Source: Nitratifractor sp.
Lineage (GTDB): Bacteria > Campylobacterota > Campylobacteria > Campylobacterales > Sulfurovaceae
Direction: 5' to 3'
Assembly (NCBI GenBank): GCA_024762845.1
Contig: JANTGQ010000030.1
Coordinates: 1-10,706 of the forward strand
DNA length: 10,706 bases
Shown here: positions 6,027 to 10,706 of the stretch, piece by piece
Numbering within the stretch: the stretch's first letter is position 1
Layout: the number at the start of each line of letters is the position of its first letter
Made by a program: the position numbers and the translations under genes
The notes under the pieces: generated by a model
The model's database searches: none
Seen by the model: only the letters and a program-made list of their open reading frames with translations
Told to the model about the DNA's origin: nothing

Positions 6027-7424
6027 ATGATATTGACTATCCCGAACGTTTTAATAGAAATAGCAAAAAGGGTGCAGTCACGTGGTGCGAAAGCTCTTGT
6101 TGTAGGTGGAGCTGTACGTGACTCGTTATTGACAATTGAGTGTAAAGATTGGGACATTGAAGTTTACAATATTGATTCTCTAGATGCTTTAAGCCAAGTG
6201 CTATCGGAGTTTGGGGGTGTCAACAGTGTTGGTAAATCGTTTGGCGTTTTAAAACTAAAAGTTGACAATTATGAGTTTGATTTCTCTCTGCCTCGGATAG
6301 AGGAGAAAGTTGGCATTGGGCATAAGGGCTTTGATGTTCTATTAAATAGCGCTTTAAGCTACAAAGAGGCGGCAAAGAGGCGAGACTTTACGATTAATGC
6401 AATCGGCTATGATATCTTAGAAGATGAGCTTATCGACCCCTACAGTGGAAGAGAAGATTTAGAGAGGAAAGTTTTACGTATAGTAGATCCAGATACCTTT
6501 GTCGAAGACCCTTTAAGGGTTTATCGTGCAGTTGGCTTTGCAGCGCGTTTTGGATTAAGACTCGAAGATAAGACACTAAGATTGTGTAGAGAGATGGTAG
6601 CTAGTGGTATGCTACGAGAGCTTGCGGTTGAGCGTATTTGGGAAGAGTGGAGAAAGATGCTCTTAAAATCATCAGCCCCCTCAATTGGCTTGGAGCTTAT
6701 GCGAGAGCTTGGTATTTTAGAGCGTTATTACCCTGAATTAAATGCACTTGTTGGGGTAGCACAGAATTCAGAGTACCACCCCGAAGGTGATGTCTGGATA
6801 CACACAATGATGAGTCTCGACAAGATGGTAGAGGGTTTAAAAGAGAAGAGTATCAGTGACGAGAAAGAGCGTCTAAAACTGCTTTTGGCAATACTATGCC
6901 ACGATCTTGGCAAAGCGACAACTACAAAAGTTACTGATGGACGTATTCGCTCAATCGGGCATGAAAAGGCGGGCTTGGAGCCTACAAAACAGCTGCTTTA
7001 CAAATTGACAAATGAACATAGTTTTATTGACTCTATTTTACCATTAATAGAGCACCATTTAAAACCTACGCAGCTCTACTTAGGAGGCGCTAAAGCAGCA
7101 GCAATCAAAAGATTGGCACAAAAGGTAAAAATAACAGAGCTTGTTATGGTGGCAAAAGCAGATTCTTTAGGGCGCACAACAAAAGAGGCGCTGAGTGGAG
7201 AGTATAAAGCTGGTACCTGGCTGCTAGAGAGGGCAAAAGAGTTAAATGTATCGTCAAAAGCTATTGACAATATAGTGACTGGTAAAGAGTTGATAGAGCT
7301 AGGTTTAAGTCCATCTAAAGAGTTTAAAATAATACTTGACGATGTTTACAATAAATTTATAGATGAGCAGCTACTTACTAAAGAGGATGCTATAGAGTAT
7401 ATTAAAGAGAAGTACCTAGCTTAA
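6027..7424 (+). CDS. cca: tRNA nucleotidyltransferase (CCA-adding enzyme) with C-terminal HD domain
   Basis: A 465-residue class II nucleotidyltransferase that builds or repairs the 3' CCA end of tRNA in the cytoplasm. Head-domain marks in order: VGGAVRD (26-32); the metal-binding KDWDIEVY with Asp41 and Asp43; RRDFTINA (118-125); DPYSGREDL (137-145); and EDPLRVYRAVGFAARF (160-175, containing the EDxxR nucleotide-selecting motif). An HD-superfamily domain follows, with His259, the CHDLGK pair His292-Asp293, His311, His343/344 and Asp379, likely a phosphohydrolase site as in Escherichia coli Cca. It is longer than the E. coli enzyme by about 50 residues. Poly(A) polymerase or an A-only-adding enzyme shares this fold, but the intact motifs and HD domain favour Cca. 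The ATG has only a weak purine-rich ribosome site. It probably shares a transcript with the upstream membrane protein gene. Confidence 0.87.
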   Translation: MILTIPNVLIEIAKRVQSRGAKALVVGGAVRDSLLTIECKDWDIEVYNIDSLDALSQVLSEFGGVNSVGKSFGVLKLKVDNYEFDFSLPRIEEKVGIGHKGFDVLLNSALSYKEAAKRRDFTINAIGYDILEDELIDPYSGREDLERKVLRIVDPDTFVEDPLRVYRAVGFAARFGLRLEDKTLRLCREMVASGMLRELAVERIWEEWRKMLLKSSAPSIGLELMRELGILERYYPELNALVGVAQNSEYHPEGDVWIHTMMSLDKMVEGLKEKSISDEKERLKLLLAILCHDLGKATTTKVTDGRIRSIGHEKAGLEPTKQLLYKLTNEHSFIDSILPLIEHHLKPTQLYLGGAKAAAIKRLAQKVKITELVMVAKADSLGRTTKEALSGEYKAGTWLLERAKELNVSSKAIDNIVTGKELIELGLSPSKEFKIILDDVYNKFIDEQLLTKEDAIEYIKEKYLA

Positions 7425-7453
7425 GATCTATTCGACGCAATAGCGAACCACTA

Positions 7454-8680
7454 TTAATACCCCTGCAGAGCTAGACGTAATCTTCGGAAGATTTTTTCTG
7501 CCACTATGTAACTATAGATTCCACACTCTACATGGTTGCTCTTTTTATAGTTTACATATTTTTCGACATTATGTAGGGTTGTCTGAGTACCTTTAGATTG
7601 TAAAATATCGAGCTCCTCTTGAGCAATGCTATAGGGGATAACGTTGTCATTTTTGCAGTGGAAAAGCTTTACACTATCTTTTATATTTAAGTCTCGCAAG
7701 CTATTCTCTTGCAGGTGTTTATAGAAGGGACTGCTTTCGAAGTTTTCTATAAATTCAGGCTGTAGCAAGGCGTCTTCTCCATAGAGTTTTTTTGGGAGTG
7801 CGTTTTGAATATCTGCTACACTTTGCTTGCCTTTAAAGAGGGTACAAAAGGTAGGGTAATAGCTTCTGTTAATAATCTTTTTTAAATCTATATCGTGGTA
7901 GTATTTAGAGTAACTGTAGAGAAGATATGCGATAAATAGTAACCCCTCATTACTATTTGACTCTAACTTCTCTTTTGCAATAGTTTCGGGTAGAGCGGGG
8001 GTGCCCCCGGCGATAGTTAATGTGACTTTGGTACTGTTCTTATTAAAAGTATCTAACGCAGCTAAAGAGATATAAGCCCCTTCACTATACCCTACCATAT
8101 AGAGCCCGACATCTATATTAATTGGAATTTTCTTCTCTTGGCAAAATGCTCTATAGGCTTTAAGAAGAGCTTTACTGTTGGCAATATTTCTCTTTTTTAT
8201 TAAATATGGATGGGTAAGTGAGGCGCTTGTGCCATACCCTGTGAAGTCTGGTATTAGGGTAATAAAGCCACTCTTTGCACTAAATAGAAAGAGGCTATTT
8301 GGAAAATTGTTAATTTTAGAGGCAAAAGAAGGAGCGCTGTTTTTATCTATTTTTGTTGGGTGATTGTCGATGACTGTGGCAAAGCCTCTTCTCTTTATAT
8401 TCTCAAGAGCAGTATAGGATTTATCGTTAGACTCTATTGCTGTAGGCACAGCTACAATAGCACTGGCATTAAACTCTTCTCTATTATCTACGGCTACTTT
8501 ATAGATTAGCTGATAGATACGTACACCAAAACTCTTTTCATTATAATCTATAAGCGCTTTTTTTAGAAGGTATGGGCGAATTGTTGCTGCCGGCACTGTT
8601 GCAATTTCCTCTTTGTTTTTAAGCTCTTGCGTATTACAGGCAGAGAGGAAAATAGCACCTAAAAGTATGACAATACGCAT
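7454..8680 (-). CDS. exported lipase/esterase-like alpha/beta-hydrolase lipoprotein
   Basis: A 408-residue lipoprotein. The N-terminus MRIVILLGAIFLSAC is a lipoprotein signal with lipobox L-S-A-C (Cys15); Asn follows the Cys, so outer-membrane sorting is plausible. The mature part is an alpha/beta hydrolase: DFTGYGTS (145-152) before the nucleophile elbow, GYSEG with Ser199, then the likely acid Asp345 in HCKNDNVIPY and the likely His383 in SNHVECG. The layout resembles the secretory lipase family (LIP, PF03583) and related large esterases. The role would be hydrolysis of an ester on the cell surface or in the periplasm; the natural substrate is unknown. The ATG has GGAG at five bases. It ends 29 bp from cca, tail to tail, with no visible terminator. 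Confidence 0.8.
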   Translation of the reverse strand: MRIVILLGAIFLSACNTQELKNKEEIATVPAATIRPYLLKKALIDYNEKSFGVRIYQLIYKVAVDNREEFNASAIVAVPTAIESNDKSYTALENIKRRGFATVIDNHPTKIDKNSAPSFASKINNFPNSLFLFSAKSGFITLIPDFTGYGTSASLTHPYLIKKRNIANSKALLKAYRAFCQEKKIPINIDVGLYMVGYSEGAYISLAALDTFNKNSTKVTLTIAGGTPALPETIAKEKLESNSNEGLLFIAYLLYSYSKYYHDIDLKKIINRSYYPTFCTLFKGKQSVADIQNALPKKLYGEDALLQPEFIENFESSPFYKHLQENSLRDLNIKDSVKLFHCKNDNVIPYSIAQEELDILQSKGTQTTLHNVEKYVNYKKSNHVECGIYSYIVAEKIFRRLRLALQGY

Positions 8681-8705
8681 AAAGACTCCTCAATTAATAT
8701 TAGAA

Positions 8706-8714
8706 AATATAACA
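8706..8714 (-). promoter_or_regulatory. candidate extended -10 element for the lipase-like gene
   Basis: Minus-strand TGTTATATT fits TGn-TATAAT with one change. It lies 26 bases before the ATG, leaving a leader of about 20 nt that includes the GAGGAG ribosome site. No clear -35 is seen. Confidence 0.35.
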
Positions 8715-8732
8715 TTATTTTAGGAGCACGCT

Positions 8733-8759
8733 ATGAAAATATTACATATTGAAATTTAG
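8733..8759 (+). other. eight-codon ORF with a strong ribosome site (leader-like)
   Basis: AGGAG (8722-8726) is ideally placed before an ATG that opens MKILHIEI and then TAG. It lies about 70 bases upstream of the methyltransferase start and ahead of that gene's best promoter candidate. It could be a leader peptide, the start of a decayed gene, or chance. In-frame reading beyond the stop meets two more stops quickly, and no homology can be seen. Confidence 0.25.
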
Positions 8760-8790
8760 AAGTTCCCTTTAGATTATTTTTAGTACAAAA

Positions 8791-8799
8791 TGCTATTAT
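8791..8799 (+). promoter_or_regulatory. candidate extended -10 element for the methyltransferase gene
   Basis: TGCTATTAT fits TGn-TATAAT with one change. Initiation near 8806 would leave a leader of about 24 nt carrying GGGAGG. There is no convincing -35. Confidence 0.4.
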
Positions 8800-8829
8800 A
8801 AGCCAAGTTTTACAGGGAGGTATGGAAGT

Positions 8830-9477
8830 TTGAAGAATTCACATAAAGAAGCAACAGCATGGTTTGATGGACTCTACAAAGCCAATAGAGAGAGCAAAGA
8901 GAAGATACCGTGGGCAAGACACGAGGTGAACCCACTACTTAAGGGATATCTTGAGAATAAAAAACCCAAGGGTGATGAGAGCAAGAGAGCCCTTGTAATT
9001 GGCTGTGGCTTGGGAGATGATGCAAAAGCGCTCGAAGATGCGGGGTATCAAGTCGTAGCGATAGATGTAGCCCAGAGTGCACTTGATCTAGCACAAGAGA
9101 AGTTTCCAGATAGTACGATACGTTTTGAAAAACAGGATATTTTTGAAATGCCTAAAGAGTATTGTGAATATTTTGACTTTGTCTTTGAAGCCTTTACAAT
9201 ACAGTCGCTTCCTGTAGAGTTTAGAGAGAGAATGGTCGAGGCGATTGTCAATACCGTTGCACCAAAAGGGGAGCTGCTTGTTGTTGCCCATAAAAGAGAG
9301 AAACATTTTGATGGACCACCATGGCCATTAGAGGAGATAGAGATGGCAATGTTTCAAGAGCATGGACTTGAAACACTCTTTTACGAAATCTATCAAGAGG
9401 AGTCTGCAATCTCTAAAAACTTCTTTAATGTGCTCTATCACAAGCCGGAAAGCTCTTGTAAACAGTTGACACAGTAG
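8830..9477 (+). CDS. class I SAM-dependent methyltransferase (TPMT-like layout)
   Basis: A 215-residue Rossmann-fold methyltransferase. Motif I is ALVIGCGLGDD (54-64), the ribose-binding acid is Asp79 in QVVAIDV, QDIFEM (102-107) is the adenine-side motif, and FDFVFEAFTIQSLP (115-128) is motif IV-like. The GCGxGDDA pattern and the N-terminal WFDGLYKANR...PWARHEVNPLL part recall thiopurine-methyltransferase-type small-molecule methyltransferases; the acceptor is not deducible. The start is TTG at 8830, chosen because GGGAGG lies nine bases upstream and no in-frame ATG precedes the N-terminal motif; an ATG at 8822 is out of frame and stops after three codons. The family part ends at about FNVLYHKP (198-206); the last nine residues lie opposite the convergent DksA-like gene, whose 3' end overlaps it by 40 bp. 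Confidence 0.8.
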   Translation: MKNSHKEATAWFDGLYKANRESKEKIPWARHEVNPLLKGYLENKKPKGDESKRALVIGCGLGDDAKALEDAGYQVVAIDVAQSALDLAQEKFPDSTIRFEKQDIFEMPKEYCEYFDFVFEAFTIQSLPVEFRERMVEAIVNTVAPKGELLVVAHKREKHFDGPPWPLEEIEMAMFQEHGLETLFYEIYQEESAISKNFFNVLYHKPESSCKQLTQ

Positions 9478-9785
9478 ATTGACTCTGGCAAAAGTTTGAG
9501 CCGTTCTATGGGGATTGGCTCTTCGCACTCTTGACAGATTCCGTAATCTTCGGTGTCAACTTTTAAGATGGCACTATTGAGACGGTTTAAGCGATTTACA
9601 CACTCTTGGTATTGCTTAAAGAGTACACTCTGATTTAACTTTTGGGTTAAGTGTGCTGTTTTGTCACATCTGTCCTGCTCTTTGTCGGGATAGATTTTTG
9701 ATCTGATATCTACTAAGTCAGATGAGAGTTTTTTAATCTCCTCTTTCATTGACTCTTTTAGTAGGATTTTCTCTTCTCTTGTCAC
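9438..9785 (-). CDS. dksA: DksA/TraR-family C4 zinc-finger transcription factor
   Basis: A 115-residue protein of the DksA/TraR family, which binds RNA polymerase through its secondary channel and, with ppGpp, adjusts transcription of stable RNA and stress genes. Residues 1-76 should form the coiled coil; its tip carries DRCDKTA (38-44), matching the two key Asp of the DxxDxA motif of Escherichia coli DksA but with one extra residue before Ala. The zinc finger is complete: Cys84 and Cys87 (CQEC), Cys105 and Cys108 (CVNC), with the usual PIPIERLKLLPES linker. It is shorter than E. coli DksA (151) but in the size range I recall for Campylobacter DksA-like proteins. The start is GTG with GGAG six bases upstream. 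It follows the M20 peptidase gene by 9 bp, and that gene's TAG overlaps this ribosome site, so coupling is likely. Confidence 0.85.
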   Translation of the reverse strand: MTREEKILLKESMKEEIKKLSSDLVDIRSKIYPDKEQDRCDKTAHLTQKLNQSVLFKQYQECVNRLNRLNSAILKVDTEDYGICQECEEPIPIERLKLLPESIYCVNCLQELSGL

Positions 9786-9794
9786 TTTTGTCTC

Positions 9795-10706
9795 CTAAGA
9801 GGCTGTAAAGTTATTTTGTAAAATATTGTCAAATATTTTAACAGAGAGACCTATGCGCTCGGTAAAACTGCTCTTGAGTGCTCGTTCGTGGATTGTATGG
9901 TCACCATCTCCAAAGGGTCCAAAGCCATCGAGAGTTATAACCCCACCTGAGGCTACAATATTGGCGTCACTTACACCCCCGCGCTCCTCTGTTGTCAACT
10001 TGGTGTGGCAAAGAGTCTCTATCTCGCGAAGAAACTCTTTCTGTCTTTGGTTTGGCTCCATTACATCGCGCTGTATGCCACCACTTAGGGTTGCAACACT
10101 CCCTTCTACATACTCTGTTGCTACTATTTTTTCTACTGCATCTAAAACTCTCTGCTTCTCGCTTGCTAATTTATAGCGCAGTTCAAAGGTTAGTTTTGCG
10201 TGTGGAGAGATAGTGTTTGCTCCAATGCCACCTTCGATTTTACCGACATTAACAGTTGTTCCAAGTTCGAGGTTGGTGAGCTTTATTAGCTCTTGCAGTT
10301 TGTAGCTAGCCTCCAAGTTTGCATCTATACCGTCGCTGTAGTGGTTACCTGCGTGGGCAGCTTTACCTAAAATTTCGATAAAAAAGGTTCCGACACCCTT
10401 GCGACCAACGACGACCTCATTGTTTTTGCCGGCTGCTTCGTAAACGAGACAGTAGTCGTAATTTGGTGCAATTTTTGCTGTTAAATATTTGCTGTCGTCA
10501 CTGCCTGTCTCTTCATCGCTAACGAGTAGAAAGTCTATATTATAAATCTCGTTATACTTGTTATATATCTCTCTTAAAGCCAAAAGGGCAACATAATTTC
10601 CACCCTTCATATCGCATACACCTGGTCCATAGATATAGTCACTATCTTCACTAAACTCTTCGAAACTCTCTGGTGGGAATACAGTATCTATGTGTCCAAG
10701 AAGCAA
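9795..10706 (-). CDS. M20-family metallopeptidase (carboxypeptidase G2/ArgE-like), N-terminus cut by window edge
   Basis: The last 304 codons of a co-catalytic zinc aminoacylase/carboxypeptidase; the frame is open to the right edge, so roughly the first 70 residues of a typical 370-400 residue enzyme are outside. Metal and catalytic residues seen (numbering from the visible fragment): His5 and Asp7 in GHIDTVF, Asp32 in GVCDMKGG, catalytic Glu65 and ligand Glu66 in SDEETGS, Glu90 in VYEAA, and His270 in GDHTIHERA. GKAAHAG (about 114-120) lies in the dimerisation domain. All five expected ligands are present, so it should be active. The pattern is nearest to carboxypeptidase G2-type glutamate carboxypeptidases, but ArgE/DapE-like or dipeptidase activity is possible. 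The gene probably forms a unit with the downstream DksA-like gene. Confidence 0.85.
   Translation of the reverse strand: MLLGHIDTVFPPESFEEFSEDSDYIYGPGVCDMKGGNYVALLALREIYNKYNEIYNIDFLLVSDEETGSDDSKYLTAKIAPNYDYCLVYEAAGKNNEVVVGRKGVGTFFIEILGKAAHAGNHYSDGIDANLEASYKLQELIKLTNLELGTTVNVGKIEGGIGANTISPHAKLTFELRYKLASEKQRVLDAVEKIVATEYVEGSVATLSGGIQRDVMEPNQRQKEFLREIETLCHTKLTTEERGGVSDANIVASGGVITLDGFGPFGDGDHTIHERALKSSFTERIGLSVKIFDNILQNNFTAS

Noticed and set aside
6728..6913. 61-codon minus-strand frame inside cca, and similar frames inside cca, the lipase-like, methyltransferase and peptidase genes
   Set aside because: They overlap strongly supported genes, have no family features and only reflect the AT-poor codon positions of the opposite strand.
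8820..8833. ATG at 8822 as the methyltransferase start
   Set aside because: It is out of frame, stops after ATG GAA GTT, and lies only one base from the GGGAGG ribosome site; the TTG at 8830 has proper spacing.
1..10706. CRISPR array, tRNA/rRNA genes, defence or toxin-antitoxin system
   Set aside because: I found no regularly spaced repeats, no tRNA-like cloverleaf, and no nuclease, toxin or antitoxin motif; none of the recognised genes forms such a system.

Overview
The window is AT-rich chromosomal DNA that most resembles a Campylobacterota (Epsilonproteobacteria) genome of the Sulfurimonas/Sulfurovum type. This is inferred from protein style: a short DksA with a C4 zinc finger, a CCA-adding enzyme fused to an HD domain, a DinF-like MATE pump and a WaaE-like glycosyltransferase. 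Other signs are dense packing, Shine-Dalgarno starts that include TTG and GTG, and TGG-TAWAAT extended -10 boxes. No ribosomal RNA, tRNA, CRISPR array, transposase or phage gene is visible.

Layout: 1-269 is the C-terminal end of an App1-type (DUF2183) phosphatase. 285-1553 (-) is an O-antigen-ligase-type membrane protein, divergent from 1788-2549 (+), a WaaE-like family 2 glycosyltransferase; both point to surface glycan or LOS/LPS core assembly. The gap between them holds what looks like the tail of a TspO/MBR gene. 2554-3471 (-) is an AEC-family carrier, divergent from 3695-4984 (+), a MATE efflux pump. Their gap holds a striking 79-nt near-palindrome.

Next comes a probable three-gene unit on the + strand: a 43-codon small ORF (5052-5183), a six-helix membrane protein of unknown function (5185-5991) and the tRNA nucleotidyltransferase (6027-7424). 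The small ORF contains a 19-bp inverted repeat bounded by TTTAT direct repeats. A hairpin over the membrane-protein stop codon may tune read-through into cca.

7454-8680 (-) is an exported lipase-like alpha/beta-hydrolase lipoprotein, divergent from a TTG-started class I methyltransferase (8830-9477, +). That gene overlaps tail-to-tail by 40 bp with a DksA/TraR-like zinc-finger gene (9438-9785, -). The latter lies downstream of, and probably coupled to, an M20 metallopeptidase (9795 to the right edge, -).

The identified genes are mostly housekeeping or envelope functions. I see no convincing new defence or mobile system. The points worth a second look are the two inverted-repeat structures, the hidden small ORF with its uncharacterised membrane partner, the TspO-like remnant, and the overlap that places two zinc-finger cysteines of the DksA-like protein opposite the methyltransferase tail.
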